From Puccinellia tenuiflora (lineage: Eukaryota; Streptophyta; Magnoliopsida; Poales; Poaceae): DNA of 64,000 nucleotides. The notes below the pieces were generated by a model. It did no database searches, was not told the origin of the DNA, and saw only the letters and a list, made by a program, of their open reading frames with translations. The stretch lies in assembly GCA_012064385.1 (NCBI GenBank), contig QRDG01001366.1:62001-126000 (forward strand). Reading direction: 5' to 3'. Below, piece by piece: positions 1 to 12,260 of this stretch. The position numbers and the translations under genes were made by a program. Within the stretch, counting starts at the first letter, position 1; each line of letters begins with the position of its first letter.

Positions 1-30
1 GGCGGTAGTCTCAGCGACCAACTCTGCCAT
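1..30 (-). CDS. gag start of LTR retrotransposon (partial, runs off the window)
   Basis: Read on the minus strand, an ATG at 30 opens a frame (MAELVAETTA) that is still open at the window edge. It lies about 135 bases inside a primer-binding site and a long LTR, where the gag of a plant LTR retrotransposon normally begins. Only ten codons are visible, so no domain can be checked. The assignment rests on position and on the open frame. The rest of the element, including its pol and second LTR, must lie to the left of the window. Confidence 0.5.
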   Translation of the reverse strand, partial: MAELVAETTA

Positions 31-165
31 CTGTGACAGAGACAGAAGCGAAAGGTGAGCGTTAAGTTCTAAGGCACAAACAAGTAGAGAAACAGTTGGA
101 AAAAGGCAACACAACGAGTTCTATCCTACGTCGTCCAAGAAACTAGGGTATCCTACAGGCAGTTA

Positions 166-178
166 GGCTCTGATACCA
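166..178 (-). other. Primer-binding site, initiator tRNA-Met type
   Basis: On the minus strand the sequence TGGTATCAGAGCC lies five bases after the LTR end. It is complementary to the 3' end of plant initiator tRNA-Met, the usual primer for reverse transcription in many plant LTR retrotransposons. It sets the strand and the inner edge of the neighbouring LTR. Confidence 0.85.
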
Positions 179-183
179 AGCTC

Positions 184-3100
184 TGTGGCACCCCGATCCA
201 GATGATCGGACTACCCCATATACCAGTCCCAGAGAACACTGGATATATGTCAACTTGATAACAAAGGCATAACCAAACACATACTTATGGCTCCGAGGTC
301 GGGCGGATTACAAGATACAACACGGGGTGAGGCTCCCGCGCTTCGCGCAACATGCGCACACAACAGTATGTACATTATTTATCCAACATTGAGCCTCTAG
401 CGGAAGTAGCAGCGGAAACAGTAGATAGTAGCGTGGCAACATCGGGCCTTATTCCACGGGGTCCTGCCTGGGATACGGGTTCCTAGTTCTCGTACAGCGG
501 GTACTCGGCGTCGGGAGCGACGGGGTCTGGCCACATGAGAAGCCAGGTAAGTACTTGAGGTACTCGCAAGTCATTAGCCCAAAATCAAACAAAGTCTATC
601 TATATGGCATGGCATAAGTTCAGAATGTAGCATGGCATGGATTTGGTTGCAAGGGTGAGTCCAAGCTTAACGGTTGGACATAACTTACCTACTTACCTTT
701 GAGGGGAGTTACACTTATAATGCTTTTACTCAATATCTCTTAACCACAACTAGGCCTTCCAGCCACTAGCCAACTCTGGCTTGCTTGTCACGTTCACTTG
801 TTGCTAGGTCTCATTTAGTGAGTTCCTTGCTCGACCGGACTGACTCTTAGTGTGACTGGACCAAACTTCGTCCCATGACCTAGGGACAAGGCTAGATTCT
901 AGATTTACACTCTCGAGAGGTTGCAACATTTTCCCATACGCTGAAGCCTAGGTTTGTACCGCCGGTACGAAGTACTAGAACCATCATGGCGACAGCACAA
1001 ACCCACACTTCCACCACCGCTTACTCTACCGGACACTCCCTGTATAGCCACCGACACGTCCTCTAGGACCAGTCTTATGACGAAGTGAATCCGGCACGTC
1101 CCCAACGAATGAGCGACGCCTAGCTCCGGAACCTTCGCAAGACTAGCCCCGACCACAAAGGTAACCGACTAGACTTGCCAAAAGGGGTGGCGTCAAAGGA
1201 GGCTAATGGAATACTCGGCTATGGTTCGCCCACGTGAACGACGCATGGTGTGCAGGTGTGTTTGGTGAGTGGCACTATGTGACTCAATCTAGTCGAGGGA
1301 GGTGGTTATCTCTTAGTCAAATTCTTATTTCAGTTTCCAACATGAATTAAGAAGCAACATAAGCACAAAACACAATAGCACAGAATAACTAATACTTGTA
1401 AGCATAGATAACAATGCCACAATAATAATAATAATACCCGGGTGACTGTGGCGGGCAACCCGGCCGGTGTCACTCGGGGGGTTAGTGTTCATAAAATAAT
1501 AGCATAATATTTCAAACGGATGACGGTGGCGGGCAACCCGGCCGGTGTCACCGTAAAAGAATGAACCGAAAAGCACTCATAAAACTGAGAGAGCATCCAT
1601 TCCACTCGAGGGTTATCTCGACGTGGTGTCAGCAATCTCGGCAAAAGAACCACGGAAGAGTCAGCTCCCAAGCGTCGCAGTCCGGGTGGTCTATGCCAAC
1701 CATATTTGACGGAGGGACAAGAAGCAAATAACTCTTTTGGCAAATGCCCCCAACTCCGAGGATCATAAGACGACGTTCGTCGTTCTCATCTCGGCGAAGA
1801 GGAAAGAACCAACAAAGCCCCGCAATTGCGAGACGCACAGTTGTAATAATTTCCTCCATTCCCTTGACTAGAGGCGGTAACACCAGCCATTGCCCCGGGA
1901 ATTGAGTGTTGCACGGACAAGTAATATAAGGGGTGCAATAATTTAACATGCAATATGACATGTGAGATGCAGCAGATATTAATTCAGCAATCTAAACAAC
2001 TCCTAAGTTCGACCAAGCTTGAAGTTGGTTGATGGCTTGCCTTCGGGTTCGGGAACAACTCCTATCTCGTCGGGAAGGTCGGTATCTATCCAAAGGAACA
2101 TAAGATAGCGTCAAACACCCCTCTTATGTCATCAAATAAAATCAAGGAATAAATTCCCAAATTTATTTTCTAGTCCCAATGGAAGAGAATTTCAAAACAA
2201 GGCCAGCAAAATCGGTCTCACATTTTTCAGAGCATTTTGAGAGAGATATGGATTTCCAAAGTTCACCAAAATCTGCCTATTCCAATAGAAAAATAAACAG
2301 GGAGAAATTAAATAGGAGAAAACGGTTCGAAAAGTTCAAAAATCTGACATCGGGTCCCACTGGTCAGTCTTAACCCGAATCATTTCTTCTTTCTTTTAAA
2401 CGCGGGAATAGAGGGAGGGGACGGCGAGGCTCCGCGACTTACCGGCGGCGTCCTCCTGCGGCTAGGGCACGGGGAAGGGAAGGAGAGGAAGCAGAGTTGC
2501 TCAGGGAGGGGCGGCGCAGCACGTCCACGCACTCGTGGATCCTGGCGACCTCGGACGGCACCAGGGCTTCCTCCTCGGCGGCGGTGGCCTCGGGTCGGCG
2601 ACGGATACGACGATTCGGCCACCAGCTACCCCGGCGAGCTCGGCATCGGCACCCGTGGTGACTAGGGAGGCTCTGGGTGGAGGGAATCGATCAGGGGGAG
2701 GCTGGGGTGTGTGAATTGGACTGAGGTCTGTGCGGCTCGGGTGGAGGCGATTCCGGCGAGGTGCGGCTCCTCCGGACTCGAGGCTGGGGCAGGGGGTGCT
2801 AGAGGGAGTGGGAGAGGTGGTGCGGCGAGGAAGTGGTGCTGGGGTGGCCGATTTATAGGGTGCCCGCGAGGTGGCCGTGGTTAATGCCGCGGCGAGGTGT
2901 CGGCCTCGTGTGGTGGCGACGGTGGCGGGGCGTTGAGGGAGCGTGGCACACAGGAGGTGCACGACGGTTACTCCCCCGGCGACGGACCGGTCCGTTCGGC
3001 GGAGGAGGCGCTGACGGGAGGGCCCCGGCCGCACAGGGCGTGGTCGTTGCGTCGGCTAGCGTCTGGCGCGTCTGGGCGGCCGCCGTCCGGCGCTTTCCCC

Positions 3101-3952
3101 GGCGACGCGTGGTGCAGAGAGGTGGAGAGGGAGGCTAGGGGTGCTGGGGCGTGCTGGTGCGTGCGGGGGAACAGGACGCCGGCGACCAAATCGGTCGGCG
3201 CCTCTGCGGCTATGCCCATGCCGGACTTGCATGGTCCAGTGCATGTCTTCATCGGCATCAGCATCGATCTCCCTCCTCCGTGGTCCAAACGAGATGCTGC
3301 TCGCGTCACTCTGCGCCAAAAACCAAGGTCTACAACTTTGCTGAACAAACTTTTTGCAAAATCGAAAGTTGGTCCGACCAAAATTTTCAAAAACAGTACT
3401 GGCCAAAACTAGGGTTATTGTTTGGAGGGGTAGATGATGTTAGATGGATCTCCCCTTTTTCCTGAGGTAGGAGGGGTAAAGGAGAGCCTATCCAAGCCTT
3501 GGTTTCATCCAGGAAAATTAGTTTGGTTGGATTATAAAAAGTTTTGAGAAAAGGGCAGTACACAAAAGAATTGTGTAGGGAAATTTTTCCTAAGGGGTGG
3601 CACCATATTTCTTGGAAAAGTGATCTACATCCATTAGGGAAGGCTCCCTAATTTTTGTAGAATTTTTGGAGACATAAAACTGGGGGTTCCTTTGTAAGGC
3701 CAGATAATAGAGAATTTCTAAAAGGGAAAAGAATTCTCCCTAAACATATATTGTACAAGGTCAAAAATCAAGAACACCAGTACCAAGTGGGAGGGAAATT
3801 AGAAGGCACAAGATCCCACTTGATTTGGCAGACCAGAAAAGGTTTAAGATTTAATTGATTTTCCAGTGGTTTAAATCAAATGAAGTTTTTAAATAATTAG
3901 AATAATGCCTTTTTAGAAAAAATTCAAAAGGGCCAAAATCCAGGGTGTTACA
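184..3952 (-). mobile_element. 5' LTR of a Gypsy-like element, 3.8 kb
   Basis: On the minus strand this LTR begins TGTAACACCC and ends GGGTGCCACA, with the TG...CA ends typical of LTRs, and it is followed by a Met-type PBS. At about 3.77 kb it is a long LTR, as in some Triticeae Gypsy families; I do not assign a family name. It contains a GC-rich block at about 2400-3230 that produces many spurious open frames on both strands, and a duplicated small dyad at 1441-1554. The outer end abuts gag sequence of another element at 3953, so this element inserted into an older Gypsy. The matching target-site copy lies outside the window. Confidence 0.8.
1441..1554. repeat. Two copies of a 34-bp GC-rich dyad, 78 bp apart, in the LTR
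   Basis: The core GGCGGGCAACCCGGCCGG occurs at about 1450 and again at about 1528. Each copy is flanked by TGAC on the left and GTCA on the right, so each can form a small hairpin. The function is unknown; a regulatory site or structured RNA within the LTR is possible. Confidence 0.6.
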
Positions 3953-4666
3953 GCGGCCTTGGCCTTGACGATGTTGTCAGTCATGTCGCACTCGCCGGTG
4001 CTGTGTTTTGCCGGCTTGTCGGGGCGGCTGTGCCACCAGCTCGGAGCCGCCGTCGTTCTTCCGCTTGGTGGCACTCCTTGAGCCGCCCTTGCTGTTTCTT
4101 CCCTTGGAGGACCTTCCGACCACGTCTTCTCCCGAGTCGTCCTTCGTCGGGTCCGACTCGGCGTACTTGTGGATGATCTCCATCAGCTCGCTCATGCTCA
4201 TGCGTCCTTCTTGGTGCGCTTGAGCTTTCCGCGGAGATCGACGAAGTTGGTGTTGTCAGCGAGGTGCGACTGCACCGTGTCGACGCTTAGATTATCCGAC
4301 AAGTTGATGAGATCAGCTAGCGACACGGTTGTACCACTTGCGAGTGGACTCGCCTTCCCGCTGGATGCACCACTTAAGATCTTCTATGGTCGTTGGTCGC
4401 TTGTAGGTGCCTTCGAAGTTCTTGATGAAGGTCTTCAACTCGGCCCAAGAGCCGATGCTGTTCCTTGGCAGGTTATTTATCTAGGTGCACGCAGTTCCCT
4501 CCAGCATCAGGGGGGAGTAACGCGCGTGGACTAGGGTGCTGGCGTTCTGGATGTTCATGGCAACGGCGTAGTCCTGGATCCAGGTCGCCGGGTTCATGCT
4601 AGTGTTGTAGGATTTCACCTCCCGTGGCGCCTTGAAGCCAGGAGGGAAACACTCATTGCGGATCGC
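3953..4666 (-). pseudogene. Gypsy gag fragment (second half of a split gag)
   Basis: Minus-strand translation gives a typical Ty3/Gypsy gag core: a stretch with PLMLEGTA, then INNLPRNSIGSW, KNFEGTYKRPTT, and a basic, Lys/Ser/Gly-rich tail at 3977-4201 (MSMSELMEIIHKYAESDP and onward). Gag forms the particle that packages element RNA. The copy is dead: an in-frame TAG replaces the usual Trp before INNLP, and at least two frameshifts follow, near 4320 and 4205. It is cut at 3952 by the inserted LTR and at 4667 by a second insertion. Its upstream half lies at 26968-28263: with the 22.3-kb insert set aside, the two halves meet in the same frame. Confidence 0.85.
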
Positions 4667-6441
4667 TGATGACGGAATTGATAAGAGTGTTCTTCTCCCT
4701 CAACTACGCCAACAAGCACTCTTGATACCCTGAAAGGAAAATAATATATGGGATAGGTTGAGCCTCCAAGTGCAGAGTATGTAGAAGTGGAAGTTTTTTC
4801 CCCACGAGGGTGACTCGAGGGTTTAATATCGAACTCTCGGGGAATCAGTAGTGGGATTTTATCTCCTTGTCCTTCTCTAGATTTCCTGCAAACAAAGTAG
4901 ATTGCTTTGTGCCCTCAACCTCACCAAGTGGTTGTCAAGCACAAGGTGTGAGAATGATATTAAGATAATAATGAATGCAAAACAGTAAATAAATATGCAA
5001 TGGTGGTAAGTAGTAATGCAAGGATGATAGTAATGATGATGGATGATATTTTTGGGGTTTTTATATGTGTATGCAATGAATAAAAGTGTTTTTGTATTTT
5101 CTGATTTTAAAATGGCTGAATGTAGAAATGCTTAAAAGTGGTTGGAAAGTTGTTTCTTATGATAAAAAATGGACCGGGGTTCATGGTTTCACACATGCAC
5201 TCTCTCTTTAATATAGTGTGGCAAATAAGTAGACATAGGATTAACATATGAGATTGCAAACAAGTTTAATGACATGTTACTAATTATATGGGCATCACGT
5301 CCTAACATAGAGACCTTTTGATTATTAGTCTCACTTATACTCCACCAAGATGCAAACTAAATCATAACACCTCAGTAATTAAGATGACTCAGAGTATAGC
5401 CTTAAGATTAATGACATGAAGTGAAAATAAGAACATGCTGGATCTAGTCATAGGTAGAGGCTTGTCACCCCTCATACCTTGCAACATGGTATTTTGGTTT
5501 ATCACTAGTGAGGCAACAAAGTAAGGTAAACACCCAATGGATCGCGATATTAAGTTTTCAGCTTATCACATCACCGCCCCCGTTACTCCAACTAATGCAT
5601 ACGTTCCCCCTCACACGCTCTCATAAACATGCTTGATCAAAACAAGGATACTAGAACGGGGTACAGAATATGCATCTACTTTCATAACTGAAATAAACAT
5701 TGCAATCTCAACATATATTAACTCATAAAAAGATCCACCACAAAGGTAATACAACGATGACCGTAATCATGTTCAGCAGCTCATACGGTGCTAATTAGTG
5801 AAGCTCAAGAGAGAGAGAGATACATATGCTACTGCCACAAACCCATAGTCCAGAGATGGACTACTCCCTCTTCATCATGAGACGGTGGAAATGTCGATGG
5901 AGAAGAAGGAGACCTCTCCGGCAGCGCTCCGCCGGAGTTTCCCCCCTCCAATCTGCAGCCTCCTGGTCTCTGTTTCTTGTTTCTCTCGTGTGGCGGCTCT
6001 CTCCTCGAAAAACGTCAGGGGGCTCTTTATATAGGCGTTTTTAGGTCACGAGGAAGCTTCAGGAAGAAGGATCATCGCAAACGGGGCCACGAGGGCCAAA
6101 AGAGGTGGGCCCACGCGGCCCCTGTACCTGGCCGCGTGGGGCACCCTCTTTCGCCCCTCCGGCCTCTGTTTTCTTGCTTCCTTCGCGCCTAGATCTTCCT
6201 CCTTCCAAAAGAATGATCCTCGTAAATTTGCAGCTCATTATGACGTCGTTAAGGCCCTGAAATAAATAAGGAAAGAAATAGGGGTTTTCTGCCTGCGCAG
6301 GATTAATTCCATAAAAAGGGGAAATCATTATTAATTACCAAAAGTCATTAAATAACAGTAATATACCCCTTATATGATGCAAATATGAATGGAAAAAAAA
6401 TGTTATAGTGCAAAGTTCATGTATGCATTTTACATGCATCA
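4667..6441 (-). repeat. LTR copy A (full length, outer left end)
   Basis: About 1775 bases, starting TGATGACGG and ending ACATGCATCA on the plus strand. It matches the copy at 25190-26967 along its whole length with few visible differences. It is the outer left boundary of the insertion, but no polypurine tract or internal domain follows it. Instead an unrelated LTR fragment begins directly at 6442. Confidence 0.85.
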
Positions 6442-6872
6442 CACGTGCCTTGGGGGGCAAGGCACCTCAGCCGCCGGCCCTAATAGGGATTGGGGGCGCA
6501 CCCCCTTGCCCCCTCCACCTTTATAAAGGAGGGGTGCGGCACAAGGAGAAGGATCCCTCCACAACCCTAGCCACACCCCCTCCTACTTCCTCCTCCTCTT
6601 CCTCTTGCGTGGTTTTGCGAAGCCCTGCTCGCAGGAGTACTCCACCATCACCACCACCACGCCGTCGTGCTGCTGAGATCTGTCAAACCACTCCCTCCTT
6701 GCTTGCGAGTTCAAGAAGAAGTAGTCTACATCGAGCTGTACATGTGGATACCGAGGAGGTGTTGCTCGTGCGGCGCTTTATCGGATTGGATCTCGAGGAT
6801 AATACATCTCCTCGCGACTAGACAAGTCTAGTTGCGGGGATCGACTAACCAACCCCTGCATCGACAAAACGT
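6442..6872 (+). mobile_element. LTR fragment related to the one at 48.9-49.8 kb
   Basis: This stretch carries a TTTATAAAGG promoter-like motif after a GC-rich block, then the sequence CTCCTCGCGACTAGACAAGT and GCGGGGATCGACTA. The same order of blocks is seen on the minus strand at 49080-49600, so both are pieces of one LTR family. Both natural LTR ends are missing here. It ends where the GGTCAC-rich terminal zone of a CACTA-like element begins. Confidence 0.65.
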
Positions 6873-7115
6873 CACTAAAAGGTCACTTAATTTTATTTGT
6901 GATCTTTTTGTGACCAAAAGCAGTTGGTCAAAAGATGAGGGTCAGTAATGAAATTAAGTGACCTTTTTTAGAAATTGGTCATAGCCGTCTATGACCAAAA
7001 AAAAGGTCACAGATTTTGTGACCAAATAATTTGGTCACTGGCAATCCAGACATACCACGTCAGATCCAACGTGGCAGAGCTGACGTGGCAAAATAGTGAC
7101 CAAATGAAAAGGTCA
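6873..7115. repeat. Subterminal GGTCAC/GTGACC motif cluster (left)
   Basis: Roughly ten GGTCA or TGACC motifs occur in both orientations within 240 bases. Such clusters next to CACTA ends are binding sites for the element's own DNA-binding protein in En/Spm-type elements. The match to the cluster at 19690-19940 pairs the two ends. Confidence 0.6.
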
Positions 7116-7439
7116 CAGATCAGAATCAGCCCGGTCCAGTTCAATCATCGAAATGGGCCAAGCCCAATAATTCGGCCCATTCACCTATTTTTTCCTGTCT
7201 ATTTTACGTGAGAACATGGGCCAAGCGAAGCAATTCAGCCTTTTTATTTTTTGGGCCGTGGCCTTTTGCAGTCCATTTAATTTCAGTTTTTGGATTAATT
7301 TTAGATAATGGCAAACAAGTGGGTCCCAATTGTCAGCTTCTACTGGACGGTGGGTCCCAATCATCAGGATTAAAAAATTCAGAGAAAGTTAATAACCACT
7401 AAATGAATCGAAAAGAAGAAAATACATGAAAATTTTCAA
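7116..7439. other. Noncoding stretch inside the outer CACTA
   Basis: Moderately AT-rich sequence with scattered GGGCC-type motifs. No convincing coding frame, repeat or terminal signal is seen. Confidence 0.5.
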
Positions 7440-10281
7440 TTAACAGCAAAACTGAGTTCATTACAATACTCCACACAATCACCATATAACCATACAATAT
7501 CTTCAAATAACATCAAGATCAGCAAGTAAACAAAAGCTAGCTACTCTTTGATAGCCAGGAACTTCTTCATGCTTCCTCAACTTATTGACTATGTAGCTCT
7601 TGTAAAACTTTGATAGGAAATGCCACTTCCTCTTCCTTTGTGCACCATCAGCAGCCCATCTACAACACCTGCAAAGAGCACATCCATCCACAAATTACTG
7701 ACTGGGTTCAGATTTCTAAGAACTTTGCAGCGCATGTCAAGACTCTACTTTGCTTACTCCACCAAACAGCAAGGACTAAGTTCACCTTAAATTACACAGT
7801 ACAAGGCAATTTAACGTTTTAGTTGAAGGTTGTTCAGTAGCACAACAGAATATGGCATACACTAAAAAACTTGAACTAGTAATACACCGCTAAATTTGCT
7901 ATTAATCAAGTTCAGGTTTATTATCCAAGGAAGGATGAGAAAATCTGCTCCTAAAATAACAATGCTATGTGCAGATTTGGAGAATGACATGACAGGTTAA
8001 TTACTACTCCATAAGAACACAAGTAGTATTTGCATCAGTTCAACAACACGGGAAGGTACTACAAACATGGTATCTCAGCATTCACATGAACATCTAAAAT
8101 GCTACCATGACACAACATGCATATGTTGCCAGATAGAGATGGCATTTGCATAGACCTTGAAGAAAAGCCACATGATGCTCCAGCACGACACTCATAGACA
8201 AAAACAACAAGACCATGCATCCAAAGGTAAAAACGACAAGCAATTCATCACAGTATAGAACCCTGTCAGTTAGGGTTCACGGCCAAACCTCATCGAACTG
8301 GAAGAGGCGCATAGCTGAGTACCATCTCGTCCAGCGTCTACGTGAGCCTCATGCCGCTAGCAGCCCACCAGTAGATCTCAAAGGCAGCCATCCCTCAGCG
8401 ATCCCTTACCATGCAACATAAAAAATGTCACGCTTCAGAACACCACGACAAAAACAGTTTCATTAAGACGAACTCATGCTGGAGCTGCAATAATGAATCA
8501 TCAATCTTCAGAACAGGGCACATGCATCAATTTTCTAAACTAGCCGGGAACAAAGAGATGACATACCCTGGGACAACCAAATACGGTGAAAGCATGATCT
8601 GCTTGTTCTTTGACACCTGATATTCTTACCATTGGTGCGTCCGTATGCTCGATGATAGGGTACCAATGCATCAAATTAGACCAATATCAAAGTAAACCAA
8701 GTTGAGAAAAACACTAAAAAAATTATTCATGTCATGCAGAGATCAAACCAAATAAACATATGCATGTCAAGGTTACATATTACAATGAAATCACACATTA
8801 GGTAGCAGGCATACAAACTCAAATACTACTGCATCCAAAGTTGAACAAAATCAAGCATCATTACATCATAGTTTAAAATAGAAGCAAAGAAATGAAACAG
8901 TTCATTAGTAAATATGACAATTCAGGTTACAAGTATAACAAACAACCAATAGGGCACCCAAAAAACTTATCTGATACTGAATAGTGATCTGATATGGTGT
9001 GTACATGTTTGGTTAAAATACTTCAGGACTACTAAGCAACACATCTAAGCAATATCTTAGAGAAAGCAACAGTCCAAATTACGTAAGCCCTTGATCAGAT
9101 CAACTTAACCAGACCATCAAACAATAAGTAACTACCAAATCAGATCAATTCTCACAAATATATTACAATGCTATGGTGGCCTAGAACTTGTTACCCTAGA
9201 GCCGGGCATTTGAGTGCTTATTATCACAACAAAAACTTCATGGTTTTGAACCAACATGCTATTATAACAAGGGGGGGAGCCCATCAATACCTGAAGGTGT
9301 GCTCGAAGTTGCTACACAGCAGTGCCCTTATGTTGTAATGGACCTTCTCGATGGCTCTGTCCTGCCAAAGTACACCAACCTCAGATGGTTCCAAAATAAT
9401 ACCTAAGGATGGAAAATACATACAAGATAGCTTACATATTTGACCAGTACAATTGTGTAGAGGATGTTGTCCATATTTAAACACTACAATTGTACAGTAA
9501 GAAGCAGTAAACTAATTGTACCAAATTCCTAATGTAGATGAATACTACTATAGAACCAGTACTCGTTAGTCATTACAGTTACTATTAATGAGAAAATAAA
9601 TAATATGCTTACTACTCATGTCCAAAATCAAGATCAAGCCAAGCACATAGCACTAACAGAAGTTATAAGAGACATCCAAGATGAAACGAAACCCATCTTA
9701 CCATCGAATCCACTTCTGCCAGCCAAGCACAAGTATATTTACCTCCAATATGACTGAGACACACTCATGCAGTAGTTTTACCGGTAGCAACAGATGGATG
9801 TAATTGTCTCACCTGCAGCAGCTGAATAGGAGCGAAGTTGAGCACAATCAAGGCAGGAGCAGCTAGATGCCGTTTGGGGACATGGTTGGGGAGAGCGGAG
9901 GAAGAATGAGCAGCACGGTCGGCCTTGAGGTCCGGCGCCTCCACGGCTTGCCTGGCGTCGGGCGCCCTCTGGACACGTCGTCGGAGAAGGTCGGTGAAGC
10001 TGTGGCGGCCAGGATCGACTGTCAGGGTGGGGAAGAATGAAGACGGCCGTCCCTGCAGCGTGATGTAGACGACGACCGTCTGAGGATCCCGTCTACGTCA
10101 TCGCCGTCCTGGTTGCCGGCTTGCCGTGGCTAGCGTGGGGGCAAAGCCACTGCAAACCCTAGGTCACGTGCCGCCGCGGTCCAGCCAGCTCGACGGAGCG
10201 GCGCGCATCGAAGCACGCGCGCACCGGCGAACCAGCCGGCCACGATGCCGTGGCTGCTGGGCAGCGGTGCAGCTGTCATCG
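7440..10281 (-). pseudogene. Spliced gene-like unit carried by the outer CACTA, function unknown
   Basis: Several exon-like pieces are visible on the minus strand. A GC-rich first exon (about 9813-10281) ends at a good splice donor (CTGCTGCAG followed by GTGAGAC). A last exon after an acceptor at about 7668 reads RWAADGAQRKRKWHFLSKFY and stops near 7503. The long AT-rich stretch between them (7690-9812) looks intronic, with only short frames such as 9284-9484. Upstream, 14236-14480 looks like its leader, separated now by the nested CACTA. I do not recognise the product. It may be a captured host gene or the element's own accessory gene. A second copy of the first exon lies at 15121-15480. Confidence 0.4.
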
Positions 10282-10540
10282 CACTACTAGGGAAAAGGCT
10301 ACCCGTGGCGCACCAAATAAGGCTACCCGTGGCGCAGGGGCCTGCGCCACGGAATGCCATGCCACGGGTAACCACACTTACCCGTGGCGCAGGCACAGAT
10401 GTGCGCCACGAGTATTACCCATGGCGCACATGTCTACCTTGCGCCACGGCTAAGGGTAAGTACCCGTGGCGCACCTCTTACTCGTGCGCCACGGCTAGGG
10501 TGCGCCACGGCTACCTTCTGTCATGCGCCACGGCTAAGTT
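10282..10540. repeat. Subterminal repeats CCGTGGCGCA / TGCGCCACGG (left end)
   Basis: About ten copies of a ten-base motif occur in both orientations, often as pairs that form small hairpins. They resemble transposase-binding subterminal repeats of CACTA elements. A matching block lies at 13965-14215. Confidence 0.85.
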
Positions 10541-10708
10541 TTTCTGTATTTTTTTATATACAGAAAATACAGTATTTATACAGTTGTTAATACAGATGTC
10601 AATACAGATTGCAGAACAATATACAAAATACATAGATCACACATGTTTAATTACAACACATGTTCCATCCATTGTTTGAACATAACCTAAGACAAGCATA
10701 AGATAGCT

Positions 10709-10850
10709 AGGCGTCGACGGTCTTCGGGGCCGGGAAGGGGCGGTCGCCGTCTTTCATGAAGGGCCGGATGTCGCCTTGTGCCTTTATGCGCCGTTCCACC
10801 TCCGCATTATCGAGTGGAGCACCGTCGTAGTAGAACATGCCTGGGTCAAA
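10709..10850 (-). CDS. Last coding exon of an unknown gene in the inner CACTA
   Basis: On the minus strand an open frame reads GVFDPGMFYYDGAPLDNAEV and continues to end PFPAPKTVDA before a TAG at about 10709. The GC-rich third positions and clean end make it look like a real terminal exon rather than chance. Its upstream exons would lie to the right, perhaps in the GC-rich block at 13230-13960, with the hairpin array in the intron. I do not recognise the protein; a captured host gene fragment is as likely as an element gene. Confidence 0.45.
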
Positions 10851-10859
10851 AACGCCTAA

Positions 10860-11107
10860 GTCAAAATTTTGTTACAAAAGTAATATTAAAATTTACGAAA
10901 TGCGAGAAGTTAACGATGGAAAGCCTCATATATCATTGCCGTGCAAAACAAGGCAAAAAGAGTGTGTACAAGACCATGTATTAATACAAACACTCCAATT
11001 GTATATACTACAAGGCATTGTAGACACTCTTCTTGCCTTTACCGTGGCATTGTTTAAATCATCGGCTTTGTCAATTCATAGAGAAGAAACAAAATGTTTC
11101 GAGTTTA
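10860..11107. other. AT-rich noncoding stretch before the hairpin array
   Basis: No motif, repeat or long frame of note. It separates the terminal coding exon from the first hairpin unit. Confidence 0.5.
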
Positions 11108-12260
11108 TGCCTCATACATAGATTGGACACACATTAATCAGGAACGGGGCAAGCGGACCAAGTAAGAGTATGCACAAGATGTTTATTTGTGCATATCACA
11201 AGGTCCGCTAGCACCTCCCTGAATCACATAGTGTGCCTTAATCATCGACATTCGGAAAGGGAGAGAAAAAACAAAATGATTTCGGATTTGTGACTCATAC
11301 ATATTTAAATTGGACACACATTTCAGAGACGGTGCAAGCGAACCAAGTAGGATGCACAAAATGTTTATTTGTGCATATCACAAGGTTCACTAGCTCCTCC
11401 CTGAATCATACAGTGTCACAACATTTTAATCATCGGCTTAATTAGAAGAAAAACACAAAACAAAATAAAAATGAGTTAGATTTTGCGCCTCATACTTAGG
11501 TCGGACACACAAGTAGACCTGCAGGATCTCGTGAGCCAAGTATGATGCACAAGACTTGGTACTTGTGCATATCACAAGGCTCACAAGACCTGCAGGCCTA
11601 CCACCTAGTGCCACAACATTTTAATCATCGGCTTTCGAAGAAACAGACAAAACAAAATAAAAATGACTTAGATTTTGCGCCTCATACTTAGGTCGGACAC
11701 ACAAGTAGACCTGAAGGATCCTGTGAGCCAAGTAGGATGCACAAGACTTGTACTTATGCATATCACAAGGCTCACAAGACCTTCAGGCCTACCACCTAGT
11801 GCCACAACATTTTAATCATCGGCTATCGAATAAATAGACAAAACAAAATAAAAATGACTTAGATTTTGCGCCTCATACTTAGGCCGGACACACAATTATT
11901 AGTAGCCCTGAAGGATCGGTGGAGCCAAGTAGGATGCATAGGACTTGTACTTGTGCATATCACAAGGCTCCACAGACCTTCAGGGTTACCACATAGTGCC
12001 ACAACATTTTTAATCATCGGCTTTCGAAGAAACAAACAAAACAAAATAAAAATGACTTAGATTTTGGGCCTCATACTTAGGTCGGACACACAAGTAGACC
12101 TGCAGGATCTTGTGAGCCAAGTATGATGCACAACACTTGGTACTTGTGCATATCACAAGGCTCACAAGACCTGCAGGCCTACAACCTAGTGCCACAACAT
12201 TTTAATCATCGGCTTTCGAATAAACAAACAAAACAAAATAAAAAGACTGTCATTTCCTCA
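11108..12260. repeat. Tandem array of six ~190-bp units, each with a long hairpin
   Basis: Units start at about 11108, 11292, 11487, 11679, 11870 and 12068, marked by a CCTCATAC-type opening and GGACACACA. Each unit holds an outer inverted repeat of about 22-25 bp and an inner stem close to ATGCACAAG/CTTGTGCAT around a short loop. The outer arms differ between units but pair within each unit: CTGCAGG with CCTGCAG in units 3 and 6, CTGAAGG with CCTTCAG in units 4 and 5, GCGGACC with GGTCCGC in unit 1, and GCGAACC with GGTTCAC in unit 2 (one wobble). The array has no coding frame of note. Confidence 0.85.

Noticed and set aside
2380..3412. Many overlapping open frames of 80-177 codons on both strands
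   Set aside because: They lie in a GC-rich part of an LTR, occur in several phases at once and show no domain. GC bias explains them.
6873..6887. CACTAAAAGGTCAC as the left CACTA terminus
   Set aside because: It shares only CACTA with the right terminus (CACTACAAGAAATATG), and the flanking triplet does not match the right flank. The true left end is probably lost.
11108..12260. CRISPR-like array
   Set aside because: Units are ~190 bp with internal hairpins, no unique spacers and no cas genes, and they lie inside a plant CACTA element.
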